Positions 45,540 to 57,505 of a stretch of 64,000 nucleotides of DNA are shown piece after piece. The notes below the pieces were generated by a model. It was not told where the DNA came from, ran no database searches, and saw nothing but the letters and a program-made list of their open reading frames with translations. The translations under genes and the position numbers were made by a program. Source of the DNA: Heterobilharzia americana (lineage: Eukaryota > Platyhelminthes > Trematoda > Strigeidida > Schistosomatidae); assembly GCA_944470555.2 (NCBI GenBank), contig OX104130.1:53911491-53975490 (forward strand), written 5' to 3'. Within the stretch, counting starts at the first letter, position 1, and each line of letters opens with the position of its first letter.

Positions 45540-46080
45540 ACACTTATTTCAAGTTATTATTCATCCAGGACTGATATGATTTGGAGAATCACTAGAAACC
45601 TAAACAACTCTTTCTTCCTAGCATTTGACTTCTCAGTACTGTAGACCCAGAATGCCAACAGCAAACCACCTAGCACGTTACTGTTGACCCACTGGGTCGA
45701 AATAGAATTTTCCACAGTTTCCAACTTCGCGATATGGCGTAATCTTCCTCCAATACCACCTCTGAATACCTATTCTTACGTCTAAAGTGGGACTGAGTCG
45801 GCTGCATCGTATCATGAACTGAAAGACGTATGAAACCGTAGACCACTGGGTCTCGACGCAGTGACTGATAGGTGGCATGCTCGCCACGGGAACTGAACGT
45901 CCTTGGTTCGATTCCTGTTGAGCTTTCGAGTGTGCATTGTCAAGTTGTCCCCGTACTAGAAAGAGGAAGCCTTCCAGTGCTCTTAGGTCTTCAACAGTTC
46001 TCCAGCTGATGCCAGTCAGTGATGAATGCCAACTTGAAATCGATAAATCCCCACTAACAACCAAATTAAACTCATTTCTG
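45540..46080. repeat. Inverted pair of family-III repeats
   Basis: A minus copy (45540-45780) meets a plus copy (45785-46080). The plus copy has a B-box-like TGGTTCGATTCCTG (45905) and a decayed ribozyme (AGTTGTCC, GAAAGAGGAAGCC). The 128-codon minus frame across this interval is a shadow of the repeat, not a gene. Confidence 0.6.
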
Positions 46081-47110
46081 CATTGGTTTTACATTATTTA
46101 GTCCATTGTTCTGACTGAACATGCTCTGGAATGTAGCAGTTTCAAGTTGAGATCTAGTGAATTATTAACCCGATTCGCTTTCGTACGATTCCAACACTTC
46201 CCTCTACACGAGAAATGTGACTGATACCAGATCCAAATGTAAAATGTAAGAAGACATAACTTCCGTTGAACAAACTGATTGATTGCCCAAGTATTTTTCT
46301 GCAGTACTGATAAGAATAGGCTGTTGTTTATCGTCAAAAGATTCAAACAAGAGGTTATAATATGGATTTATTTCCTTGATTTCAACTGATACAAAACTCT
46401 TTCAGCAACTAATGGATTCTTACCGTTGTATGCAAAAATATCAATTCAGCTGGCTAAACCCTACTTACTTACAAATTAATTAGCAACCAATATGAAACGT
46501 CAGGAGTTCTCTGAACTCATTTTCGCCTTTTTTCAAAAATTACGCCATAATGGACTCAAAACTGTAACATTACTAATGATTATCTTAGTTAACACAAGGC
46601 TAGTTACTATTCCATCAAAATACTAGGTGGTTATACTGATAGCATATAATGCACCTACTGTGTTGCCAAGAATGACCAGAATCGAGAATCGGTAGTAAGT
46701 CATTTGTTACTCTAGCAGTTGTTTAACCAAATTCGCACTATCTCAGAGAATAAGAAAGTCTTAACTCCAAGCTCTGTGCTCATCTGAACTAACAGGCAAG
46801 CACGGATCAACAAATATGTTGAATCTCATTGTCTTATAGGCATTAAAAATCGAAGCATTAGTATAAGTCAATACATGATGACTAACTTGCATTGTTAATT
46901 TTGCATCCTAGTTTTCCAAATGAAACTAACAGGTCGCCTGTTTGAACTTTGGGCTACCAATGAAATTTTCCACCAGACATATTGTACCAAATTCTTTCCT
47001 TTCATTTTGTTTTAATCTCTTAAATATATCCTTCAAACATATCACTTATTCTTGCGGATTTTTAAAATAACCTGAACTAGTAGTTTTTTGAATTAATAAC
47101 AAAATGAAGA
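46081..47110. other. Intronic stretch, nothing recognised
   Basis: No feature supported. Confidence 0.4.
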
Positions 47111-47121
47111 AAAAGTGTTAT

Positions 47122-47324
47122 TTTAGAAGTAGTATTCATCATGGACTGATATCAGTTGGGGAACCTGAGTCCGGTCCCTAGCAGGGTCGTGGGTGCGTAC
47201 TGCTAAGGAGTCCCATGCTACGACGAAACTGCTGTCCGGTGCTCCCAGATTCTCAATGTTTCCCCAACTGATGTTAGTCCATGATGAATACTACTTCTAA
47301 ATTAAAAAAATCCCATTCATCTCG
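47122..47324 (+). mobile_element. Small fold-back family-III element with 11-bp target duplication
   Basis: A 203-bp insertion between direct repeats AAAAGTGTTAT (47111-47121 and 47325-47335). Its ends are inverted repeats of about 43 bp (47122-47164 and 47258-47301, two mismatches and one indel). Between them are a shortened promoter-like segment (CCGGTCCCTAGCAGGGTCG) and one ribozyme (47196-47250) with CTAAGGA in place of CTGAGGA, GAAA and GTC. A short A-rich tail (ATTAAAAAAATCCC) precedes the right duplication, suggesting retroposition rather than cut-and-paste. Confidence 0.75.
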
Positions 47325-47335
47325 AAAAGTGTTAT

Positions 47336-48079
47336 GTTGGACGGAAATGGACTTTGAGATGAACAAATATACATCATATTTCTATTCTTCGGTCACCTAT
47401 CTTTAGTGGCACATCCTTCTACTGATTAAATGAACCACCGCAACCACTATCATCAAACACCGGACGTTAGTTCAGTGAAAACGGTTGCTTCACATTAATA
47501 TCTTTGATGCCGTTATTATGAATATCATTCAAACTCCATAATCATTTTTCTTGATTATGATATTTTGAAAGTAAAATTGTCTATTCATTACATTCTGTTT
47601 AGAACAAAGCTATTTTTATTATCATTATTATACAAAAAATGGACGAAGCCAACTCCCACATTATAGTAGCTCAGTAAGCAAATCAAAGTTACTCCAATTA
47701 GACTGATAGATTTGAGAAGATAACACGATTTAAATCATCTGTTTATCTGAAGTAAATACCGAAGAATTCAAGTAGTCTGATGACGAAATATCTAAGAACA
47801 AACCTCAAAGTTCAAAGAACCCTAAACGATTATCATCCTCTTTTTGAGTTAAAAATCCTCTCTACAATCTCAAAATCATCTTCCTTTTTTGAGAAATAAT
47901 TACAGTATGCTTTCAGAAGTTCATATCCAGCCAAACAAAATGAATGATCCAAAAGAGATCATATATTTTTACAGGTTAGTTTTTTTCAGTGTATTTATCT
48001 AAAATTCAGTTATTGTATACTAAATGGTTAGTATTAGAAATATTGGATTATTATACATAGTGTTTAAAATAATACCTAC
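47336..48079. other. Intronic stretch
   Basis: A plus-strand mini-frame 47908-47975 with splice-like borders was noted, but it is antisense to the host gene and rejected. Otherwise AT-rich. Confidence 0.35.
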
Positions 48080-48177
48080 CGAATTTTGGTACACCAATGG
48101 TTTGTCTTTCCAAAAGTAGCAAATCACGTAACTCCACATTCTTAACATGATCCAACTTGACAACAAAACTCTTCACA
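48080..48177 (-). CDS. Host exon (second recognised exon), start of Rap/Ran-GAP-like region
   Basis: A 98-bp exon with acceptor TTTGCTCTTTTAG and donor GTAGGT. The first base completes a Ser codon begun by the exon at 55249-55460. Then SFVVKLDHVKNVEL, RDLLLLERQTIGVPKF and one trailing base are encoded, and the other frames are closed. The L..LE.Q......KF pattern followed by VV in the next exon resembles the segment entering the Rap/Ran-GAP catalytic domain. Splice signals and frame make this a confident exon. The flanking introns are 7.1 kb (with two LINEs) and 14.4 kb. Confidence 0.7.
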
Positions 48178-48389
48178 CTAAAAGAGCAAAGTAGAAGGAG
48201 AATTTAAAAGCATTATTTCACTTCCAACTACTTAGTGACCTTACTGTCGAACGTGACTAAACCCATTTTTCTATAATGCGTTTAAAAGTACCAACCTTAG
48301 ATTCATTACTTCTTCGCTCAGACTTCTCATAGACACGTGCCTAGCTGTAAAATCTAAGAAAACTATCTGCTGTAAGATGGTTGAAAGCA

Positions 48390-48540
48390 AGCGGTAGGAA
48401 ACGCTGCTTGACTTAGATTTCATGCTCGTTAGAAGTCTTCAGCAACAGGTATCTGTAACCTTGAGGGAACTGATATCTCCTATACGATTTGAACCCACGT
48501 GACCACACAGGAAGTCAACGGTCAGATAGGCGAAACGAGC
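48390..48540 (-). repeat. Family-II ribozyme repeat
   Basis: Minus strand: B-box-like GGGTTCAAATCG, then AGTTCCCTCAAGGTTACAG, a core with CTGAAGA, GAAA and triplet GTC (about 48398-48445). Stem II no longer pairs well. It sits at the 3' end of LINE-2. Confidence 0.5.
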
Positions 48541-48544
48541 GTAA

Positions 48545-51500
48545 AACCTTGCACAGAAGTGCTTTGGTTCAGGCTGCCTTACTTCATAATACTATTAAAA
48601 AATTGGATAGAGAAAGAGTGATATCAAGATGGACAAAGATGTATGGGAACAAAAGGGATTTGAAAACAGAGGATGGTGGGAATGTTCAAGCTTTAGAACG
48701 CATCAAACAGTGAATAAATCCATGCCATTGTGAGCAATTTCCAGCCAGGATCCCAGCCAGACAGTCTACACCTCTTCACATGACTCAAACCAATAGTCAG
48801 AAGCTTCGTCGGCTGCTGCTACGCCTTAGTATAGCCGTATTGACCCCTCTTTCAAACTTATACAACCTCTACTGCTTGTTGAGGTAGGCGGTGACTTGGC
48901 ACGCACAAGACATATCCAAATCACCTCCGTCACCGAAGGTTAACAACCTGATAAACTGATTTGGCCTCTTCGCCCAGCTTGTCTACTACCCTTCCACTGG
49001 CTTCAAAATCGCTCACATAGTGATTCCACCATATGCAGGCAACGCTACGCATATACGTTTGGTCAAAAGTCTACAGTCTCTTCCTATCTTTTACTTTCAA
49101 CGTTCATGTCTCACAACCATATAATAGGACAGAATCTACTGCAGTGCAGTGTAATCATCCTTTGATAGATGGTCGAATATTTCGCCAGTCGATGTTACAG
49201 GAGAGGCAAACTGAGAAATAACAAACTGGCCTTTGGTATCTAAGATGGGATTTCGTCAGCAACCAGACCGTTCCCGCTGATGCAACTTCAGAAGTATTTC
49301 TGGTGGTCGACCCATGCTACCACTTGGCCTCTTACTCCAAGAGTAAAAGTAGCTGTACACCAGTCCTGAAGTATCATCCTACGTTCTGCGGGTGCGAAAT
49401 GCATCCCAAAAGTATACGGATTTCTGTCCAAGCCATTCAGAACACTTTTTTTGCAAAACCTAAGGTCGAATACATTGGTGTATTTATAACGAAGGTGGAC
49501 AGGAATGCTGACAGTGGGTATACCTGGCGGACAGCACTGGTTATCATCAATTCAGATAACAGCTCTCTTTAAGCCTATACACGGCTCCATGACTTTCAGT
49601 AGGAATCTTTGGTTATGGTTACGTATTTGTTCGGTATTCCCTTCACAAGGAGACTTATACTGCTACAACACCTCACTGTCGAAAGAGTCGAATACCTCCT
49701 TCAGATCAAGAAATATGGTAAGTACCAGTCAGTTGTGTGTGCCTGTATTCCGTGGTCTGACAAAAGGTGAAGATTTGGCTCCCCTATGTTTGTCACAGGA
49801 ACTGTTTCTCTCTTCTACATTTGAAATATCAGCGAAGTAGACCAGTCTGATGGGACTATTTTTTATCCCCAAACACTACTTGGCACCTCTGGTACTCGGC
49901 AATTTTCTACCTCCATCCTTGAAAACCTCTATTGGTGAACCGTCAGGTTCCGGTACGTTACACTTTTGGAGGTTTGGAGGAAGCCTTTTCAACCTGGAAA
50001 TTAACTAGAGGATCGACATATGGATCCGGTTTAGGTTCAGACCAGTTACTGGGCGACTCAGTTGTCGCCGTGAGTCAGATGAAGTGCTCTTTAAAGTGTT
50101 CTGCCAGCCATTCCAGCTGCATGCCTTAGGAGGTTATCAAAGACTTATTCTTTCACAACTATTTCACTTAACACCGTCGTCTTCTTGCCGGTATTTTCGA
50201 TAACCCTAAATGATTGCCTATCCCAATCCAACCTCTTGGTTTTAACACCCAACACCTCGTTCTAACATTGTGATAATTCCTATTCTTATTCAGTCTACGC
50301 TTAAGTTCCTTTCGCTCTTGGTCGGGGTTAGAACCAGCTTAAATCAGTTTTCTAGCCTGTCAGTTCACGTCATGTTGCGGAAATACAATGACGTTTGCTA
50401 ACTTTCAGGTGCAGATTACCAGCTGTCTTTACCGCTGTTTCTACAACAGACCTATTATGAAATCAGTTTTCCTCATGAAGGGCGTCGGTGTTACCTTCAG
50501 ATAAATGGTTAGTTAACTCATCCTTAAGTGTTTACTTTATGTCCTCATCTACCAATCTACACAGATAGGCCTCACTGCCTCTTGCTTCCTCCGGTCAGTA
50601 AGGCACAGACAAACACGGGCCCGTACTAGCGCGTGATCGGAGTCCAAAATGGTACTCCAGAAAGAGCGGGAATCTTCCAGCCATCCTCACCAACTTTTGT
50701 TAATAGCAATATGATCTATCTGTACCCATCATTGATTGGATATCGGCGGACGTCATGTGAAACGGTGTTTCTCATTACGAACAAAGTTACTGCTGGTAAA
50801 AAATAAGTGACTGTTGGAGCGAAATTGCAACAGACGATCACCATTGTAAGTTCGTTGACATGGGATCCCTTATTTACCTCAAAAATGCTTTTTCACTTGA
50901 TGAAGCTTCCCTACTTCAGACTAAAATTCAACTCCCATCATGACTACATCTGAACTTTTTGCCTTGCGTTTCAAATTTTACAGCTTCTCATAGAATTCAT
51001 CCTTTGCATCATCCGAACTACAGTTGGTGGGTGCGTATACGGAGACTAAGTTACGAATAGGCATCACCTAGTCTCGTGATCCTTCCTGGTTTTTACAGAT
51101 CCTTCAATCGAACAGCACATAAATAGCTGTTAACTGATGAGCAGTTTATAAGCCCATTTTCTGCCCTACAACAGGAACTCCACGAGAGCTGTGATACTCG
51201 TTAAGTGGATTCTGAAGATTCACTACCATAGTCATGTGAAGTCAAGTTGAAAAGAACACTCGGATCCCGTATCCACTTTCAGAAACACAGTATACATCCA
51301 TGGCTAGAGATTCAAGAGTTCTGGGGAGCTACTCCTGGTGTCTGATTAGGCACGGGTTTCGGATGTCGAAGGGTCTAAAATGAAGTCTGCAGCAGGGTCT
51401 TAAGAAACTGGGGATGGCGTTCCGGTAGCCTTGATCGTTAACAGTGTTCACAGACTGGAAAAGTAAGGAAGTTTTAATAAATTTAAAATTGGTATCGGGA

Positions 51501-51650
51501 AGTGAAGGCAGTGAAGGAAAAAAAGGTAGGGAGGGTGACTTATGTTTTATTGGGTTATGTATACCATAGCAAATGGGCAGACGACATATCCCAGCTGCGC
51601 ACACAGTGGACAATTCATCGTCTTTGAGGAAGTTGAGAATTGTTAGCGCG
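48545..51650 (-). mobile_element. Second LINE (LINE-2), degraded, endonuclease to C-terminus
   Basis: Minus strand, 5' near 51650 to 3' near 48700. Endonuclease traces: YAPTNCSSDDAKDEFYEKL (about 51020-51060), RPPISNQ.WVQIDHIAI (50690-50760) and DSDHALVRARVCLCL (50590-50640). RT motif A trace: FLDLKEVFDSFDSE (49650-49710). C-terminal traces: ILLYGCET-like, WWNHYVSDFEA and HRLPQQA (48890-49140). This is the order of an APE-type non-LTR retrotransposon. There are many stops and frameshifts. It lies in sense orientation within the host intron. Frames of up to 111 codons on the plus strand here are antisense shadows. I do not assign a clade. Confidence 0.65.
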
Positions 51651-51714
51651 TGGCCACAGAGTCAAAGTGACATCTGCTTTATGCAGGTCATACACGGCCT
51701 TTTCAGAAGCCTAA

Positions 51715-54700
51715 GACGTAGGCTAGGTAACTGGTTCACTAGTTACTAGCCCGTCCTAAGACCAGATAAAGAGGGAAGGTTGGGCATAGGGCTAACAACC
51801 CTACCCCCTAAAACCAATCCAATCCCTAAACAAACTTCAAAGCACAAACAAATTATAAAACATAAAATTAGACTTATTCCTAGCTGGAATCGGAGAGACG
51901 AAATGACGCCAGTTGGTGAAAGCCTTCGGGAAGTCAATTGACCGGGCCAATGTGTCTTCTCTCCCTCGATGAAAGCGAAAATAAACATAGGGACATGGAA
52001 TGTCTGCACCATGTTTGAACCCAGCAAGGCAGCCCAGATGGCAAACGAGATGAAGAGGTATCACACTGAAGTGCTTGGAATATGCGAAAGCAGATGGAAT
52101 GAAAGTGGACTCTCCAAACTGTCAACTGGAGAATCAATAATCTACTTCAGTATTGTCACCCAGACGCCAACCACGAGCACACTGAGTTATGGAGTGCCCA
52201 TCATGATATCCCCAACAGCATCGAAGGCCCTCATGCAGTGGGAACCAATCTCCTCCAGGATCATGACATCAAAGTTCAACTCAAAATGAAGGAAGTTCAC
52301 AATCATACAATGCTACTCTACGCACCTACAAATAGTGCAGATGAGGAGAAGAAGGAGGAATTGTACAGACAACTTTAATCAGCACCGGACATGACCTCAG
52401 TTGGCGATATCGAGATTCTAATGGGCTACATGAATGTCAAACTGGGAGCAGACAACACAGGAAGAGAACTAACCATGGGTCGAGAAGCGCTTGGTGAGGT
52501 GATGAACGAGAATGGAGAACTGTTTGCAGAATTCTGTGCATTAAACAGTTTAGTGATTGGAGTCAGGCAGTGTGTTCAAGCACAAGGATATCCACAAGGT
52601 GACATGGATTTCACTAGACACCAGGACACACTAAAAATCAGATCGACTTTATCTCAATCTCAAGAAAATGGAGAAGCAGTCTACTTAACACAAGGTCAAG
52701 AAGAGGAGCAGATGTAGGTTCACACCTCTCACCACCTAGTGCAAGGAACCCACCTGCAAAATCAGGTTGAAAGCCTTCAAAGAAGCTGGTGATAGACCTC
52801 AATTAAAGTACAACACTCGGAAACTGAAGGATGAAATTACAAAGGAGATCTTCACGGCAGCCATCAAGAGAAAATGGAAGACATCGAGCAACATCCCTGA
52901 AGAAACCTGTGTGGAAGAACACTGGAAGTCTTTGAAAGAGATGTGGAAAGAAACCTGCACAGCCGTATTAGGAAGGAAGAAGGCGGAAGACAAGGAATGG
53001 ATCTCGACGGATACCTGGAAGCTGATAGAGGAGAGGAGGATGGTGAAGCAGAAGATAAACCAGGGCAAGGATGCTCAACGACAAGAGGAACTGAGCACAA
53101 TGTATAAAACACTGGACAAAGAAGTGAAGAAGAGTTGGTGGAAAGACAAAAGACACTTCTACGAAACACTGGCAAGTGAAGCAGAACAGGCTGCAGGTAA
53201 GAGAGACCTGACGACATTGTATCAAATAACCAGGTTGCTATCTGGGAAGAGATCAACACAGATGAAACCAATCAAAGGTGATGACGGAAATTTAATTACG
53301 AAAGAAGAGAAACAAAGGAAACAATAGGCCGACCACTTCAAGAAGCTCTTGAATTGACCACCACCACCACCTGCACTTCGTCCAGAAATACCACCTGCAG
53401 CCGCTGAACTACAAGTGAACATAAATCCTCCAACAAAAATGGAAGTCCTGAACGCCATAAAGCTACTGAAATGTGGGAAAGCAGCTGGACCAGATGGAAT
53501 ACCGCCAGAAGCACTGAAAACAGACGCAGAGACAACAGCGGACATGCTCACACCACACCACTATTGCAGAAGGTGTGGAAGGAAGAGAAGGTACTTGGCT
53601 AGTGATTGGAAGAAGGGTTACCTTGTCAAATTGCCGAAAAAAGGAGACCTCAGTGTTTGCTAGAACTGGCGCGGAATCACCCTCATGTCCACCGAATGCA
53701 AGCAAAATATTCAGCCGCATCATCCTGGAGAGGCTTAAGGATGCACTGGATTCAAAACTACGACCGGAACAGGCAGGCTTCAGGAAGTACAAATCCTGTG
53801 CGGACAAAATTGCAACACTTCGCATCATCATAGAACAGAGTATAGAATGGCAGGCAACCGGATCTTCACCTCAACTTTATCGACTTTGAGAAGGCCTTTG
53901 ACAGCGTCGACTGACAAGTAATTTGGAAACTGCTTCACTATTACAGCGGAATACCACAAACCTGTATCAGCCTCATTCAACAACTATATGCAGATGCCAC
54001 ATGCCGGCCAAGTAATTCACAATGGACAGCTCAGTGATGCTTTTGAAGTGGAGTGAAGACAGGAGTGAAACAAGGTTGCCTACTAGCCCCCATGATATTC
54101 CTGATTGTGGTCGACTGGACTGGATCATGCAGCAAACAGTGGGGAGCTGTGAGAAGAGGGGAATACGCTGGCTGAACTGCGGAAAAGAACCTGGAAGATC
54201 TGGATTTCGCCAACGATGACTTGTATCTGATGTCATACAAACTTGAAGATCTGAAGGGGAAAACTAACAAGTTGACAGAAGAGGTGAGGCAGAGAAGACG
54301 GGACTTCAGGTGAATATAGAGAAGACAGAAGTGATGAAGATACCGCACCAACAACTCCAACAACAACAACAAACTCCAATCACCATCAACAGGAGAAATT
54401 TAAAGGAAGTAACCTCCTTCACCTATCTAGGCAGCACTGTTTCAACTACAGACGGTGGCACAGACGAGGATGTCAAAGCCAACCAGGGTCGGAAAAGCAA
54501 GACAGGCATTCATTAACCTGAAACCAGTGTGGAGATCTTCTACACTCAGCATGTGGGACAAGATCCGGATTTTCAACACCAACGCCAAGTTAGTGCTTCT
54601 GTGTGATGGTTCAGAGACTTGGAGTGTTACGAAAAGGATTTCCAACAAACTGCAGACATTCATCAACAACTGCCTACGTTGGCTCGTTACTGAAGTTCAG

Positions 54701-55060
54701 ATGGATTGCCAGAAATAATAAGCAACAAGGAACTCTAGCAACGAACCAACGAAGCAAGAACCTGTCGCTCAACAAATATGTAGTTGAGGGAAGTGAGGAT
54801 GGATTAAGCATACATTGAGAAGGCCTACTGGGAACATCACACATCAAGCCAGTCACTCGAGTGGAACCCAGATGGGAAACGACGAGTTGGGTGTCCGAGG
54901 TGAGGGTGACATGGAGGAGATCGTGTGAGGAGGAAATGAGAGGTTGTGGGCTGTCGTGGAGCCAGGTTCAAAAGGTTTCAGAGAACAGAGTTCACTGGAG
55001 ACGTGCTACTGAAGCTTTATGTTCCATTAGGAACCCAAGGGACTAATAATGATAATAATA
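51715..55060 (+). mobile_element. RTE/SR2-like LINE, nearly full length, inactivated
   Basis: Leader 51715-51960 (shared with 39.6 kb). Endonuclease: NIGTWNVCTM, EVLGICESRWN, LLYAPTNSADEE, MNENGELFAEFCALNSLVIG (51969-52640). Linker: open for 186 codons (52767-53327). RT: KCGKAAGPDGIPPEALK, LVKLPKKGDLS, WRGITLM, RPEQAGFR, FIDFEKAFDSVD (53415-53910) and DLDFANDDL, the FADD box with an inserted codon (54196-54220). C-terminal region: TYLGSTVST, KIRIFNTNAKLVLLC, LEWNP.WETTS (54420-54890). 3' end: AATAATGATAATAATAATT. At least six frameshifts or stops. It has both enzyme domains of an autonomous element but is dead. Antisense to the host gene. Confidence 0.75.
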
Positions 55061-55248
55061 ATTTCATTTGCTTTTTGCTATTAAACAAGGAGTATAATAG
55101 GTTACTGTTGACTTAAAAGAAAGTACCACTAGTTCACTGGACTACACAAATCTCTACTATTCTAAACTTCTATATTTCCACATATTAAACTTAGATATCT
55201 AATGTCAAATGTGTAAAATAAGTATATTAATGTTCAGCTGTCGCTTAC

Positions 55249-55460
55249 CTATTTTTCGATGATCCCGATTCATGGTCCGTACTAAAAATGAAGAAGTCAC
55301 TTGTTTTATTTTGAGTAGATTTATTATTTGACTTCCTTTGAAGATTTAATTTCTTCTTTCTTCGATTCAGCGAAACAGATGAATCATTGTCTGTTTGATT
55401 CAAAAAGTCTTTGATCAAGCTCTTCACAGAGGAATCAAGTCGTTGAATAGATATAAAATG
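55249..55460 (-). CDS. Host exon (first recognised exon), basic Ser/Lys-rich
   Basis: A 212-bp exon with acceptor TTTTAAATTGACAG (before 55460) and donor GTAAGC (55248 down). The open frame starts in phase 0: IQRLDSSVKSLIKDFLNQTD, RRKKKLNLQRKSNNKS, SDFFIFSTDHESGSSKN, and leaves two bases that join the next exon's first base as a Ser codon. The sequence is basic and low-complexity, as in linkers upstream of catalytic domains; RRKKK could serve as a nuclear or membrane-binding basic patch. Upstream exons with ending phase 0 were not found in the window with confidence. Confidence 0.65.
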
Positions 55461-56467
55461 CTGTCAATTTAAAAGATAAAGTAATCTAGAAGATAATTTT
55501 CTAAACCACGTTTACTTCAATGCTACAAAACTCAACCATTTCTAAGGTTTACATCAAGGAAGCAACGGTATTGTCTGAATTACTACCATTATTTTCAAAG
55601 ACTAAGTCCACTATATTGGTTTGCAACAGCATTTGTTGTTGTATTATCAAGAAAAGTGACAAAATGTGAACAATGTTCTCAGTATTTTATTTTTCATATG
55701 ATAATACTGTGACAAATCCTAGTGAAATGGAAAGTATCTCCTTTGAAACTTCTAAACATTTCATAGGCTTACACGCATTCATCACAACAGTAGCAATAAC
55801 AGCCACACATGGAGTGTATGAAGTGAAACATAGTCACCTTAAACGGCTAAATATGCAGCATTATGAGATATTCACACTTTCATTGTATTCTGTTCACATG
55901 GTGACAGAAACGGAACGTTTCACAACATCAGTGTCATCTATGAAGTTTGTGTAAATCCCGTGAAAGTTGAAAGCCTCAGAATTCTTTAAACTGTGGGAGC
56001 CATGGCAATTAATATTTTGAAGCCTGAATTCTGCTTCCGAAAGAAATTTGTCAAGTCACTTTGGTTGCAATGCAAATAGTCTATAAGGATATTCTCTTCT
56101 CAAAAACTTTTCTTTCACATCTCAAACATCAGATTCTTTCGCTATAATTCTGATCCCTTATATTCATCAATCCCTTCAACTATATTACACCACTTATCTT
56201 GGTACCCAAATATTGCTTCAGTCTTGATAAGTTTTATTCTCACTACCATTTCAAATATTACGTAACTCATTTTTCCTATCTCCTAATTTCTAACCAAAAA
56301 TGAATGTCGTTCATAAATATTTTATGAAACATTCGTTTCCTTTTACTCTTTGAACAGAATACTTACATGCCACTATACTGCTTGAAAATGATATCACAGA
56401 AGATAGTGACTCTTTACTAAATGTCTTTTGAGTAAAGACTTAACGGGGAGTTTTAAACTACTTTTAC
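55461..56467. other. Probable intron, chance-length frame
   Basis: A 93-codon plus frame (55673-55954) has no splice structure. A strong minus-strand donor-like GTAAGT (56361-56366) is preceded by a short open stretch (KESLSSVISFSSSIVA), but its phase does not match the exon at 55460. Confidence 0.35.
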
Positions 56468-56670
56468 AATATCAGGTTGGTATTCATCATAGACTAACAT
56501 CTGTTGGAGAATACTGGAAACCTAGGAGCACTGGATAGTTGTTTCAGCCTAGTATAGGAGTCCTCAGCAGTGCACACCCAGAACCTTCAGTTTCCGTGAC
56601 CAGCACGTTAACATTAAGCCAGTAGGGCACAATTCAATGGTTCATATTTCCTACTTCTTTATAATAATGG
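56468..56670 (-). repeat. Family-III repeat, 5'-truncated
   Basis: Minus unit with tail, decayed ribozyme (GCACTG, CTGAGGA kept; GGCTGAAACAACTATCCAGTGC) and part of the promoter-like region (GTTAACGTGCTGGTCACGG). CTGAGGA and GAAA survive; stem II is changed (GACTCC.../GGC). Confidence 0.6.
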
Positions 56671-57339
56671 TAACAATAATAATAATTGTATCCATGTCCT
56701 TTAGCCCATTTTATTTATCATATTGAATTCAACTTTCATCGATTTCCCTACGGAGATTTCTAAAGCAAACAGCATTGCCATTTCATTTATCATGATTTCA
56801 GTTGTTTACAAATCCCTGAATGCGAACATTTCTTTTCTACTGATGTTGACGTAAAATATGAAGAGTAATTCTCAAAAGATATGACTACTGCAAAATTTCC
56901 TCTGTCTTTCTTCGTTGTGCATTGGTTCCTTTGAAGTAGTAAACTTGGTCTACTTAAGCTTAAATTAAGCTCTGTTGTAAAAAGTAGTATTTCTTTTGAA
57001 GGTATATGTTATTATATGCAACATAGGATACGTTTTTGATGTGTGGTACATAATTTTGCACCAAAAAGTGAGGTATATAAATAACTTTCGCAAGAGTGAA
57101 ATACATCCCATTTGATTTGAAAAGGCATTACAGGATCGACAGAGGAACGCGCATCAGAAAGTCTTAAAGTGGCAGGCATAAAATAAAATTGATGAAGATT
57201 AACAGGTGAATCAATAATTTACACTTCTGCAACAGTGGAATTGATGTTGTATTTATTACACCTGTAATTCCCAATAATCGATCTTCATCGATTGACTGAT
57301 AAACTCGTAAGTTCTTCAAAACAACCGTGCACTCATCAA
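56671..57339. other. AT-rich stretch, nothing recognised
   Basis: Contains a small AATAATAATAATTG tract near 56670-56690. No gene evidence. Confidence 0.4.
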
Positions 57340-57505
57340 TTTTAAGTATATTCGCGCAGTAGGCAATGAGCTACACCTATTGTGTGAGGGCCAATGATAC
57401 TACTTGGCTGCGCAAGCGTCTAGAGGTAAAGCAAGTTTTGAACCTGTGACCCAATGGTTTAAAACTAACTGCCCAAACTAGTTAACCACAGAACCATATT
57501 CTATC
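57340..57505. repeat. Unnamed repeat, copy 1
   Basis: TTCGCGCAGTAGGCAATGAGC ... TACTACTTGG ... TTTGAACCTGTGACCCAATGG recurs at 57995-58165 with about 75% similarity by eye, and in part near 28.0 and 28.98 kb. TTTGAACC is B-box-like, so it may be another Pol III-derived family. Confidence 0.45.

Noticed and set aside
45678..46064. 128-codon minus-strand ORF
   Set aside because: It runs through two family-III repeat copies. Its segments recur in other copies (for example 21256-21447 and 30814-31011), so it is a repeat shadow.
47908..47975. Plus-strand mini-exon (MLSEVHIQPNKMNDPKEI) with acceptor- and donor-like borders
   Set aside because: Antisense to the host gene within its intron, with no partner exon in phase. 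Splice-like borders are expected by chance at this density.
52864..53271. 135-codon minus-strand ORF and neighbours at 52799-53831
   Set aside because: Antisense to the open linker and RT of the RTE-like LINE; low-complexity S/F/P-rich shadow.
55673..55954. 93-codon plus-strand ORF
   Set aside because: No motif, no splice context, and the expected length of chance frames in this composition is close to this.
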